NCBI GenBank assembly: GCA_905183005.1
Contig: CAJJDO010000125.1
Location: forward strand, 255,966 to 319,965
Source: Paramecium pentaurelia
Taxonomy: Eukaryota > Ciliophora > Oligohymenophorea > Peniculida > Parameciidae
Direction of reading: 5' to 3'
DNA: 64,000 nt
Position 1 is the stretch's first letter; every line of letters starts with the position of its first letter. The notes below the pieces were generated by a model. That model did not search any database. It had not been told where the DNA came from and saw nothing but the letters and a program-made list of their open reading frames with translations. Position numbers and translations under genes: made by a program. Below, piece by piece: positions 38,615-51,800 of this stretch.

Positions 38615-38817
38615 CTGTGTTTACTGGAAAAGGAATTAGATTAGATGGCAAAACTGGAGTAGCTTAACCTAGAAAATAATCAGAAGATGTTAAAATTGTT
38701 GCTGAACCTTACAATCCTAAAAAAAATAAACTAGTTAATGGTATACGATAAACTGAAGAAGTCTAACTTTTTAAAGGTACTAGCACTAAAGTTGGAGCTT
38801 AAAGAAAATAACTTTGA
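37906..38817 (+). CDS. UFD1: UFD1-like ubiquitin fusion degradation protein
   Basis: UFD1 is the ubiquitin-binding cofactor of Cdc48/p97 with Npl4 in proteasomal and ER-associated degradation. The N-terminal double-psi barrel is clear: GNKILLPASALQQL, PMIFKITS, THVGVLEF-like YVGVLEFVAEEG, IIPDWLFENM, KIQPHETAFIDLPDPRAILE, LRNYICLTQGETITI and LAVCINEADVEIDF. Two introns lie at 38233-38260 (28 nt) and near 38501 (23 nt). Downstream a Gln run (nine TAA codons near 38585) and a GKGIRLDGK motif match the family's C-terminal linker that contacts partners. The stop at 38815 is 48 bp from the convergent RING gene. Confidence 0.93.
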
Positions 38818-38864
38818 GATCTTAATTATTAATTTGATAAGTATAAATAATCATGTTATTATGA

Positions 38865-39760
38865 TCATGCAAATATTTCGAACATTTAAATTACATTTTA
38901 TCTGCATAATAAACATTTTAGTCTTTAAAGAACCAATTCTTTACAATTTTAACAATAAATAAAATGTCCACAAGGAATCGCAACAAATTTTCTTTTTTAT
39001 GCAAAACATATTTAACATTTCTCTTATTCACAAATTTACTCATTTTCTTAAACCTTTTCATCTTACTTAATCTAAATCTCATTTGATATTTTATTTTATT
39101 TATCCAAATTTATTTGTTCTAATATATTTCCTTATAAAGTTGGAGTTTCTTAAAATTAATTCTAATTATTATAATCTTCTACTCTTTCGATATCAGTATA
39201 TTTAATCTACAGATTTATTTTTTGTTATTAATCATCATTAGTATCCTCTTTTGTTTAATTAATTACTCTTTTTATTTCGCTTTTTTTATCACATACTAAA
39301 CTTAGGATTTTAGAAGCCTCAATTACAAATTCTTCATTGCTTGATTTAACCCTTAAAATTAGAAAATGTTCTTCAAATCTATTCAAGTTTTTTAAGTTTT
39401 TATGTATTTACCTTTTATTTTCACAAGAATATGGTAATGGCTAAAATCAATACAAATTGATACTCTTATTTATTGAATTATATTTCTAATGCTATCTAAT
39501 AATTTGTTTTTTTCTTAATCTGTATAGTTTGAAATTTTCTTTTCTTCTTCGTAATTAAATATTGCTGCTTCTAATTGAGATATCTTTTCTTTAATGCTAT
39601 TCTTATCAATCGAAGTTGTAATTTGCAATCTCATCTTCTTTAATTATATTTGTAAATTTGAAATCTTTTCATCTAATCTCAAATGATTCTCCAATTTTTC
39701 AATTATGTCACGAACTTTTCTTTTTTATCCAATATTTTCTTGTTATTCAATTTAAATCAT
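38865..39760 (-). CDS. RING-HC protein (probable E3 ubiquitin ligase)
   Basis: C-terminal C3HC4 RING: CQICFAQKRKFVAIPCGHF, then YCQNCKELVLQ and CLLCRQNVIQMFEIFA, the compact C-terminal type found in MIB/XIAP-like ligases. The N-terminal part is a coiled coil (MIQIEQQENIGQKRKVRDII, KISQLEAAIFNYEEEKKI). A 23-nt intron (GTATCAATTTGTATTGATTTTAG near 39440) joins IQQIR to PLPYSCENKRQIHK. The middle is Glu/Gln/Asn-rich. Together with UFD1 next door, converging tail to tail, this places two ubiquitin-system genes side by side, though co-function is only suggested. Confidence 0.85.
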
Positions 39761-40594
39761 TTTATATAATTTATACTATAAATCACAAAATATTATTAAA
39801 TATTATTATATAGTTTTTCTAAATCTTAATCTAAGATTGAATTTCTAATTCTTATTCTATATTTGAATAGATCTTTAATTAAAATAAACAATAATTAGAA
39901 AAAATACATTTGATAGAAATTATATTTTTAATTATCCAAAAAATGGAATATTAAATAAATATTACTTTATACATTAGATACATAATGAATTAATAAATAG
40001 AATTTACTCAAAAATATTTGATTATTATTTTTATAATCTTTATAAACAGGATTCTTTAACATTTATAAATTTTCAGTTACAGCTTATATTTAAGAAATTA
40101 AAAAATGTAATTTTGTAAAGTTAATTCTAATTATTTGTTACTTAAATTTTTGCTCTAATCTTAAAAATGCGTACTTGAATTCGATTAATTCTATAAGATA
40201 ACTAATTTATCTGGAATAGAACAGCATTTTAACAAAGATAACTAAAAAGTTTTTAAATATTTAATTCCCTAAAGTATTTGGGTAATTAATACTTAAATTT
40301 AATTATTCCATATTAATTTTTAAATAAAAGAAATCTAATATTTTTTTTATTTGTAAAATCAGGTGATTACATATTAAGTATGCTTGATTTCTATCACTTT
40401 TTAGTGATGTATGATTTTTTTTTAACTATTGTATTTAGAAATTAAAGAAACAATTCCCTTTCATTTTTATAATTCGAACACTACAATTTACTTTCCTGCT
40501 CTAAAAAATTTTTTTTTCACAATAAAATATTTCAGAATTTTTAAGTATATATCAAAACATAACAATTTACAGTCGATAATTTGATAATACCTTA
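39761..40594. other. AT-rich interval, no gene seen
   Basis: About 830 bp between the RING start and the first copy of the duplicated contig end. Very AT-rich with no protein-like frame; it may contain the promoter of the RING gene and the 3' flank of the giant gene. Confidence 0.45.
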
Positions 40595-41701
40595 TACAAT
40601 ATTTATGGTCTAAAGATTAAAATTATACTTCACGATATAGTTTTTAAGTTTTCGATAAGTTATGAGGAATAAAATTAACAAAATCAGAAAAATAGGAGAA
40701 TTGGTTTCTTTACACAAAAAATAATAAATTTAATAAAATATTTATGTGTTATTCATTGTATTTCATGATATTTTCTAATTTGGATCTTGTTTTCACCTAA
40801 CTCCCATGAAACTAAGTATTATCCATCTTCACTCAATATTCCAAAAAATTCAAATTTTTTAAATTTTATTTCTTATTCAAGTTAAAATTACCCCTATTCA
40901 TTTCTTCTTAAAAATTATAATTTATTCTCAACAGTATAAACCGCTTGACCTTTTGAGTTTATATATTATATTGGTTAAGATATAAATTCTTTTGTGGCGA
41001 ATCTTAGTATTGAAATTAAAGTACGAGTCATCATTATTTTATTTTTACTTTCAAATAATTAGTTAGCACTATTAATTTCATAAATATCCATTATTATCCC
41101 AAAAAACAATTAAAGCAAAAAAATATCATTATCGATAAAGCATATTCTACTACCTTTTTTTATTTCAGTTATTTTTTAAATTATAACCCAAATGGAAGTT
41201 TATTATTAATATTCAATTATCAATATTTATTCATCCTCTCCACATGAAATTACTTTATTCTATTGTTAATTTATACTCAAATCCAATACATTTCCTTTAT
41301 GATCTTCTATAGTTTATTTACACGACCATTCAATATTTTACTTCCAAAATTTAATTTTCATGTCATTACTTCCAGAAATGATTAAATCTTCATTATTATT
41401 CAACGCTAGACATCTAATTTGATCAGAATGCTCAATTAACTTTTATAAACAAACCCATTAATTGCCTGGGTTCATAATCCATATTATAATTTATTTATCC
41501 AAACCTCCAGATACGAATTTAGTTTATAATTTCATGAAATTTAATGTATTCACTTTACCTTCATGCTAGCTGAGAAGTTAGGTTTCTTTCAACTAATCTT
41601 ATTTGAATTCAAATACTCTAATTTAATTAGAACATCCAGCAATGATAATTGTGCAATCTTTATTTATCGCTATTACTGAACATTCATTAACTTATGTAAT
41701 T
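40595..41701. repeat. Left copy of apparently exact 1,107-bp duplication (assembly overlap)
   Basis: Appears base-for-base identical to 41703-42809 (offset 1,108), with a single N at 41702 between the copies. Identity through coding and non-coding sequence alike, and the copies ending exactly at the N, indicate that two contig ends with the same sequence were joined without merging. Confidence 0.92.
40753..41701 (-). pseudogene. Artefactual duplicate of the 3' end of the giant AAA/WD40 gene
   Basis: This stretch repeats the C-terminal WD40 coding region, from the ECSVIAINKDC segment to the stop after RKYHEIQ at TGA 40753. It exists only because of the unmerged contig overlap; the functional 3' end is the copy at 41861-42809, which is continuous with the rest of the gene. 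Confidence 0.85.
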
Positions 41702-41702
41702 N

Positions 41703-42809
41703 TACAATATTTATGGTCTAAAGATTAAAATTATACTTCACGATATAGTTTTTAAGTTTTCGATAAGTTATGAGGAATAAAATTAACAAAATCAGAAAAA
41801 TAGGAGAATTGGTTTCTTTACACAAAAAATAATAAATTTAATAAAATATTTATGTGTTATTCATTGTATTTCATGATATTTTCTAATTTGGATCTTGTTT
41901 TCACCTAACTCCCATGAAACTAAGTATTATCCATCTTCACTCAATATTCCAAAAAATTCAAATTTTTTAAATTTTATTTCTTATTCAAGTTAAAATTACC
42001 CCTATTCATTTCTTCTTAAAAATTATAATTTATTCTCAACAGTATAAACCGCTTGACCTTTTGAGTTTATATATTATATTGGTTAAGATATAAATTCTTT
42101 TGTGGCGAATCTTAGTATTGAAATTAAAGTACGAGTCATCATTATTTTATTTTTACTTTCAAATAATTAGTTAGCACTATTAATTTCATAAATATCCATT
42201 ATTATCCCAAAAAACAATTAAAGCAAAAAAATATCATTATCGATAAAGCATATTCTACTACCTTTTTTTATTTCAGTTATTTTTTAAATTATAACCCAAA
42301 TGGAAGTTTATTATTAATATTCAATTATCAATATTTATTCATCCTCTCCACATGAAATTACTTTATTCTATTGTTAATTTATACTCAAATCCAATACATT
42401 TCCTTTATGATCTTCTATAGTTTATTTACACGACCATTCAATATTTTACTTCCAAAATTTAATTTTCATGTCATTACTTCCAGAAATGATTAAATCTTCA
42501 TTATTATTCAACGCTAGACATCTAATTTGATCAGAATGCTCAATTAACTTTTATAAACAAACCCATTAATTGCCTGGGTTCATAATCCATATTATAATTT
42601 ATTTATCCAAACCTCCAGATACGAATTTAGTTTATAATTTCATGAAATTTAATGTATTCACTTTACCTTCATGCTAGCTGAGAAGTTAGGTTTCTTTCAA
42701 CTAATCTTATTTGAATTCAAATACTCTAATTTAATTAGAACATCCAGCAATGATAATTGTGCAATCTTTATTTATCGCTATTACTGAACATTCATTAACT
42801 TATGTAATT
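41703..42809. repeat. Right copy of the 1,107-bp duplicated contig overlap
   Basis: Matches 40595-41701. This copy is continuous with the upstream coding region at 42810 and higher, so it should be kept as the authentic one for the giant gene. Confidence 0.92.
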
Positions 42810-45800
42810 GATTTATTCTAAATTAATTCATAGCTGAATTTCTACTATTGTTAAATTTATGTGATTTCGTTATTCTAGTTCTAATCATTTTTTGATACAT
42901 AATTAAAGAATCTATTCAAATACTAATTACTTTTTAATCCATTATACTAAAATTATTCAAGTTCAACTTAATTTGGAAATTTTTAATTATCAATCTTGAA
43001 CTCAAATTTTTTTATTCTTAATTCCTATTGATTTTTCTTTTCAAATAAATCGTTCATAATTTAATATAAATCGTTAGATTCAATTAATGGAACATGGAAA
43101 ATCCCTTCCATTAAACGATTTGTTTACTTATTGATATCTACTCCAATAGATACTAACTTTATTTATTATTATTAGGTTTAGTTAATAAATATTGAAAGGT
43201 CTTAGTAAGAGTAATTGTATAATTGATGATTTATAAATATTAAGTACTTCTTATATGAGTTAAATTTTGTTAGATTATCTGAAACAAACCTTAACTAATT
43301 ACAGTTGTATTCAATTTAAATATTATCATTAAAATTTGTAATGGAATTTAATAATTATTCTTATTCTTATTAGGACCAAATTGTTGAAAAGTTTTATTTT
43401 ATAAGAATGATAGGATCACTATAAATATGTAGATTACAAATGATCTTGCATTCCTTACAAAATTCAATTAGATGATATACAAATGGAATAATAACGTTGA
43501 TTAAGCAAGCTCTAGAAAAAGAGTTCAAATCTAAAACTACTTAGAACACATATAGAGATTTCCCTCCTTTATTTTTTTTTTTCATAATGTCTTTGGCAGT
43601 TCCATTTGTACAGAAAAATTTAATTATTCCTTTGATATCTATAGTTGTTCCTTTCGAGGATAAAGAATATTTAGTATATTTACTTATTTCAAGTAGAGAT
43701 TTCAAATTATTAGCCTCTTTAATATTTAAGTGGGATAAATCTTAGATATCTAAATTTTCAATTTCTCTAGTATTTATAGTTTATTTAATCTTCGATTTAT
43801 TTAACTTCTTTTTTTATTATGAAATTTCACCTAATATTTCCAAAAGTGAAATAGAAACTTCATTTATTTCTCCACTTTTGACATCTAAACTAAAAATTTT
43901 CGCTTTTTCAAAAATATAAACGATTTTTATCTCATCACTTATTAATTCTTTTTTGCATTAATCTGAAATTGTAAGCTTATTTTCTGTGAAAACAATAATA
44001 AAATCGTTTAAATATTTGTCGTTTAAATCAACAGGAATCAATTTTTCATTGAATTAACCATATAACCCATGAAAGATTTTATCTATCAAATTTATTGATA
44101 GAGGGATATCCTGATTTTTTAAAGACACAGGTTTACAATTTCCAGATAAAATTATATCATATTTCTAGTGAAGAAATTGTAATTTAATTAATAGATGGCC
44201 TAATTACAACAATATACTCTCGGTGTAAGTTTAATTATTTATAATTAATCTTCCATTCATACTAACAATATCTTTTTATTCTTGGTTTTTCCACTCAAAA
44301 GCAATCTCCGCTTCAGCTGAGCTCAACAACTAATCATATTCCTAAATTTTTGGTTCCCCATCTATTTAAAGTCCGCGTGGTTATTATTTGCTAACAATTT
44401 TTGAGTCTTACAATAATTATTTCGATACATTGCAAGCTTTTAAGTCTTCATCAAAACTCCAATTTTTGAGACTTTTTATCATATCCAGATCAATAATACT
44501 GCAGTTTTCTTAATTTTTCTCATTTTCAGGATCGTTTTTCTCATTTGCAGGATCACTTTTCACAGATTCCTATTTTTCAATTTAAAGACTCTTTTAGATT
44601 GGTTCATCTTAACGATTTTATTACTGCGGGTTATTATTTTTTTTTTTTATCTCTTATTCATTAAGATTTTGAAAGAATCTTTATATATCATTTTTGTTTT
44701 AATTTTTTTTAGAATTCTATTCTTTATCTGTTTTTTCCTTAAACTCTTGTTGTTAAGGTTGAGTTGATGGAGGTGGTTAAATTGATTAAATAGGTGTAGG
44801 AGTTAGAATTGGTGGAGGTTGAATTAGAGGAAGCAGTTGAGTTTTTTGTGATGGTACAGATGAAGGAGATGATGAACTCTAGTTGTTTTCATTTTTTTAA
44901 GGAGATTTTTGATGTTGTTTTGATTATGAAGCTTTCAGGGGTAATGGTGATGAAGATAGTTAAAGCTATATATTTTAATTCTATTAAGAAGGTTTTTGAG
45001 ATCTTTTTGATTATGAAGCTTTTGGGGGTGATGGTGATGATGATGAAGATGGTTAACGCTATTTATTTTAATTCTATTAAGAAGGTTTTTGATGTTGTTT
45101 TGATTATGAAGCTTTCAGGGGTAATGGTGATGAAGATAGTTAAAGCTATATATTTTAATTCTATTAAGAAGGTTTTTGAGATTGTTTTGATTATGAAGCT
45201 TTTGGGGGTGATGGTGATGATGATGAAGATGGTTAACGCTATTTATTTTAATTCTATTAAGTAGGTTTTTGAGGTTGTTTTGATTATGAAGCTTTTGGGG
45301 GTGATGGTGATAAAGATGGTTAACGCTATTTATTTTAATTCGATTAAGAAGGTTTTTGAGGTTGTTTTGATTATGAAGCTTTTGGGGGTGATGGTGATAA
45401 AGATGGTTAACGCTATTTATTTTAATTCTATTAAGTAGGTTTTTGAGGTTGTTTTGATTATGAAGCTTTTGGGGGTGATGGTGATAAAGATGGTTAACGC
45501 TATTTATTTTAATTCTATTAAGTAGGTTTTTGAGGTTGTTTTGATTATGAAGCTTTTGGGGGTGATGGTGATAAAGATGGTTAACGCTATTTATTTTAAT
45601 TCTATTAAGTAGGTTTTTGAGGTTGTTTTGATTATGAAGCTTTTGGGGGTGATGGTGATAAAGATGGTTAACGCTATTTATTTTAATTCTATTAAGTAGG
45701 TTTTTGAGGTTGTTTTGATTATGAAGCTTTTGGGGGTGATGGTGATAAAGATGGTTAACGCTATTTATTTTAATTCTATTAAGTAGGTTTTTGAGGTTGT

Positions 45801-48800
45801 TTTGATTATGAAGCTTTTGGGGGTGATGGTGATAAAGATGGTTAACGCTATTTATTTTAATTCTATTAAGTAGGTTTTTGAGGTTGTTTTGATTATGAAG
45901 CTTTTGGGGGTGATGGTGATAAAGATGGTTAACGCTATTTATTTTAATTCGATTAAGAAGGTTTTGGATTTTGAGGGTTTTGTGTTTAAGAATTATGAGA
46001 TTTTGGCTCAATTAGACGATTATCTTCCTCATCAAATTATTCCCTTAATGCATCAAGCTCTTCAGAAACATCAGTGTTCAATTTATTCTTACAAAATTTT
46101 TTTATCTTTTTTGCATTCTTATTTAGCATTTTCTTAAATTGTAAATTATCAGTATTTTAGTTGAATCCAGGGAGGCAACTGAAAAATTATGCAAATTATT
46201 CAAATGTTAGTGATATCAAATTTTGAATCACATTAATATCAAAGCTAATTTCAAAATCACCTTCAAATTATTTAAAGTCAACAATCTTGATAGAATATTT
46301 AAGTTTACATTTAATTTACTGCTCATCTATGTCAAGTCTAAGTACTATTTATTTTACTTCAATATATTTAAAGAACCAATATGTTTACTATTACCAACCT
46401 TTATTTTTTTATATGTCGTATTCTATGTTTGCATTAATTAAAATATTGTTTTCAAATTTAGCTTCTAATCCTAATTCAAATTTCAAATTTTAAATCATGA
46501 TTGCCAATTAAAAAGCAAATTAATTTGGTTTAAAATGTACGTTAATATCAAGTTAATTTTCTTCTAATATTTTTATAGTTCCTTTTCCATCAAATTTAAA
46601 TTAATCTTAATCGAATTATGTATCAAGAGAAATCCCAATTAATAGGTGTGGACTAATATCAACCTTTAAATGTCCCTTACAAAAAAACTTCTTTCCTATT
46701 GCACTTTAATACAAAGCTAAATCAAAAATAAATTGTTTTGAATCGGAAGAAGATTAGATCAAAAAAAATTTTTATTCCAAATTTTCACCAACGATTTTTT
46801 CTACTACCTTAGCAAATAATGATTTAGAATTTACCAAATTATATAATTTTTCTGGAAATATTGATTTCTTATAATCATCAGGCATTTCCCCAAATATAAC
46901 CCCTAATTTCTGTATATTTGGAATGTAATTCAGAAATTCTGAAGGAATCTTCTCTTCTAGATTGAAAAATCTTAAAATTTTTCTTAAATTAATATTTTAT
47001 AGCATAATTCCTAAACCAACAGGCTTAAAATTAGAAAGATTAAGGCGCAATTCAGCGGTGAAACCCTTTATTTCAGTTGTTATTTGAGTAGAAAAACTTA
47101 GATTTTGATTTTCATAAATTAAATTTGCTGTTCCCTTTATATCCCAATCATTCACCCCAAAAGCATTTTTGTATTCTAATTCCAAGCCCCCTTTAAAGCT
47201 TGTTATTTGAGAGCCATTTACTTCACCTTTAAAATTCAATTCACCCCAATTTTGAGTAACATACTTTAAACTTAAATATATTTTAAAATTTATTTATTGT
47301 TAAATGCCTTATAAATAAAAGTAAAGTGAACCCTAAAATTGCTTTGTGTTATATTTATACTTTTCACTTTAAAATTCAAATCCGTTTTCAAAAAGAGCAT
47401 TAAATTTAAGGTCAAATTCCTTTTTTGGATTTTCAAGAAATGAAAAGAACTTTTCTAAATTAGGTTGAATTTTAAACTTAATTTAAGTGATTAGGTTTAG
47501 CCCAATAGATTTTTTATTTTGATTTTTTAAGTAGGATGATATTAAATTATTTGAATTTTCTTCAATAAGGTCATCATCAAGTGAATCCCCTTATTTCGAA
47601 TAAATTAATAAGCATTCTGATTATTGAAAACAGAAAAAAGAATCTAAAACTGAAAATAAAGATGTTATATCACAAAATTTGCCTTTAATACAAAAATAAA
47701 ATAATAGAGTTTTGCTTTACCAATTTAAGTAAATTTTGTAAACTTAACTTGAGGAATTTGATAATGCCAAAAGAAAAGATTTATTTTCAAAATTAATGAC
47801 TAATTCCTAAAATGATGGTATTTTTTCGACCATTACTTTAAAATTTGAAATCGTTGTTTAATAATTATTTTGATTTTCAAACAAAGATTTAGTCAGCTAA
47901 ATCATTTGCTGTGTATTTTTGTCATTTTCAATTTACAAAAATTTTAATTTCTTATTTTAGGTGCAATACGAAAATTGCAATTTGTAAACATCAAGTAAAA
48001 TAACATTTCCTTCAAACACAAAATTATTCTGTCCATTTTCTCTTGAATATTTTAACCTAATTGATGTAATTTAAAGAAAAGACCACTTAATTTTACCTTA
48101 ATATGTTCCTATAATTTCAAAATTTTCAACTTTCATATTAGTATTAATGTTGACAACAAATTCTACTTGAATTGGACATTCTTCAAAAAGTTGAAATTTA
48201 TGAATCTTATACAAATCGAATTCCCTTAAAATATCAAATAATGCGAATATGGTCTATCTGATGGGCAAAACAAATTTATCAACTTTTAATGGAAATCCTG
48301 TTATTTTCCCATCAATTACAAAATTTTGATTTTTAAACAATACAATTTTAAAATCTATTTACAAATTTTTTGATATCACTTATTTATTTATTAACTAAAA
48401 TTCGACATTAACGTCCTTTAATTATATAAACGAGAAATTGTCAAATTTCAAGTTGTCCTTTTTATAAATAGCCTTGAAGAGCATTTGGGATTCAAATATT
48501 TCTAACATCAAAGTTAGATTTTGGAAGTTAATCTCTTAAAAAATACTCATTTTTAAGTCACATCCTGAGAGATCTTAAAACAATTTTTCAAGTGAAAATG
48601 TTTTATTAGGAATTAAATCTGCTTAAATTTGTTTTCTATCTTTCAAAAAACCAAACTTAAAAGAGCCCAAACTTTAGTTTTTCACAATGCATTCCCCTCT
48701 AATTGAACTATCATCCCATCCTGATTCTTTGTTATAGATTAGCTATCCAGTTAGCGCTTTTATAATAATTACATTTTAAAAGAAATTACAACTACCATCT

Positions 48801-51800
48801 TCTATTGAAAGTAAAAAAAAAAATTCCCATTATTTACTTTTTTCAATTGATAATTTACATATTATATTTTAAATTTTGAATTCAGCAATGTGGCTTGGGA
48901 TTTCAAACGAAAGTATGTGTTAAACAAATTTGTTCAAACAAAAATTCTCTATAGGTTCTGATTCTAAAACAAACTTAAGGCTTGAATTTGTTCTGTAATT
49001 TGTTGCAAGAAATGAAAAATCTAGATTTAAATTAATTTTCAATCCAAATAATAAAATTGAGGTCTTAAGCATAGCTTAAATGTCTGAATTAAGTTTTTAT
49101 TTAACTAATTATTGTTTGTATTATATTCTCATAGAAATAGTGGAAAAATTAATAACACTATTTTTTTCTTAACAATTCTCTGAATTGAATGAAAACTAGC
49201 TCTCAAACTCCTAATTTTCAAAGTTAAACTAAAAAATATCGATCTAGTTTATTGTAGGAAATAAGTTGGTTTCTTCACATTATAAATCGAACAATTTTAG
49301 GCCATATTAGATTGGATCAAATCCTTAAACTAAAGGTTTTTTGTCAAAAAAAATTATTGGCGGTTTCTTAAGTGAAAATAATAAAGAGAATTCTGGAAAC
49401 TGAATATCCAAAAATTTAATTTTTCCTTTTAAATCTATGATTAATTCTTTTTCAATATTACTAAATTGTAAATTGCAATCAGATAACGTTATAAATCTAC
49501 ATATTTTCCATTCATCCAATAAAGGAATATCGAATTTAAATTCGATTGAATCATTCCTGAATTCTAAATATGATTCCCTAGAGTTAGCCAGTTAGCTTAA
49601 TTAGCTGAAAGCATCCTGTCCAAATTTTTTTGCTTTTTCTTTTTGTTATTCAATTTAATGATTAATTTATTTTTCTAAATTAGCTTTTGCATCTTATATT
49701 GTCTATTAACACTTACTGATTTGCTCTTCCCCTTATAGTTTTAAATCATTAAAATAATTCATACCTTAATTTACGTTTTATTCAATTTCTTATTTTTTCT
49801 GTTTTAAATCATTAAAATAATTCATACCTTAAGTTAAGTTTTATTCAATTTCTTATTTCTTCTGTTTTAAATCGCTAAAATAATTCATACCTTAATTTAA
49901 GTTTTATTCAATTTCTTATTTCTTCTGTTTTAAATCATTAAAATAATTCATACCTTAAGTTAAGTTTTACTCAATTTCTTATTTCTTCTGTTTTAAATCA
50001 TTAAAATAATTCATACCTTAAGTTAAGTTTTATTCAATTTCTTATTTCTTCTGTTTTAAATCATTAAAATTATTCATGCCTTAAGTTAAGTTTTACTCAA
50101 TTTCTTATTTATTCTGTTTTAAATCATTAAAATACTTCATACCTTAAGTTAAGTTTTACTCAATTTCTTATTTCTTCAGTTTTAAATCATTAAAATAATT
50201 CATACCTTAAGTTAAGTTTTATTCAATTTCTTATTTCTTCTGTTTTAAATCATTAAAATAATTCATACCTTAAGTTAAGTTTTACTCAATTTCTTATTTC
50301 TTTTATCTTATATTTTAGTTTAATTCATTTATATTTGAATTGACTTTATCTTTAACATTCTGAATTTATTAGTTAACTATTTATTTTCCATCTTCTAGCA
50401 TCATCTTAGTTTACTCTTTACCTTTAATTAGCTCTTTTTCGAATTCTTCTCTAATCTATTGTTCTGTACATTAAACTCTCTCATTAGCTTATAATTTAAA
50501 CTCTTCAAAAATACTGCTTCCTAATTTTTTAAACCTATTTACGTCTAGTAAATCATCTGGATTTTATATTTTTAGATCCTTTATTTTATCTTTTATTTTT
50601 AACTCTTTATATCCTGGAATTTTTTCAAGAATACTATCGATTCTAGGAGAATAAATAGAAAGGATTTCTTTAAAAGTCGGACAGTTTTGTGCTTTTCGAA
50701 AAATCATTTTTAACGACTTCGATCTTTAATTTGAAAACAGTTAAAAGAAATCAATTTCAATTCCAATTTCCATAATGAATTTCAAAAATTCTATTGTAGA
50801 TACAATCGAAAATTCACATTTATTTGAGTCTATGTGGCAATAAATATCTATAGATTTAATTAAAAAAGTTATTTCTCCAAAAATTTTGAAGTCCAAATTT
50901 ATTTAGATTTCCATTTGAAAATTCCAACAAAGAGCATTTGTAATCATATCAAGTTTCTTTATTATTAATTCTTTCATATCAACTAATTTACTAATAAAGT
51001 AATTATTCTCAAAATATTGTTCAAAGAATTAGCATAAAACATTTTTTAAATCTTACGGTGGTTATTCATAATCTAATTCCAATTTAAATATTTATTTATT
51101 TTGATTATCAATAATAGCCTTTAATGTACAAACATCTTTTTCATACCATTAAAACGCACAATGCAAACTTCCTTTTATTAATATTGGGTCTGATAATTAT
51201 AAACATGCATTAATTTTATTAAACTTTACAAAAAATGGTAATTTAAATATTTAAATTGGAATTTAAGACCCTAAGTTTAATTCTATTTTTTTTTCCTAAA
51301 AATCCAAATATGATATTTCATTCTAAAGTTGTTTCAATTCTAAGTTTTATAGTAAATAGATGCATCCATAATCTTTAAAGATATCGATTAATTTCTCTGG
51401 TTTTAATTCAATTTCTACTTTTAGTTAAGATAAATCCTTTATATTTCCAATATAAACATTAAAAATATATAATTCAAAACTAAGAAAAAATTTAACTAAC
51501 TTTTCCATGCTTAAAGTAAATTAACCAACTATATTTTTAATTTTAATCATAGGAAGAAAAAATAGTGAAAATTCATCTAAATTAAATTTAAATTTGATTT
51601 CTTAAATTTCATCTAATAATAGTTGTCATTCATACAATGCTTCTTCAAGCATCTAGTTAAAGGAGGCAAAAAGTTGCATATATTAAGATCCTATCAATTA
51701 TTCTATCATTTGGGCAATTGAATTTTCGTTTGTTTTAGTAAATATTACTTCAAATTTTTTATTCTAGTTTAATCTTGCTTCTGCTTAAAAAATCTAACTC

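Noticed and set aside
40753..42809. Two tandem WD40 paralogs
   Set aside because: The copies look identical, including non-coding flank, and are separated only by one N; they are assembly duplicates.
44809..45264. Plus-strand Met/Val/Lys repeat protein
   Set aside because: Antisense shadow of the same array; open only because the unit lacks stops.
45115..46011. Minus-strand His/Asn/Leu repeat protein (298 residues)
   Set aside because: Wrong frame of the 87-bp repeat; it ends at TGA at the array's edge, while the Pro/Ser/Gln frame connects both flanks of the giant gene.
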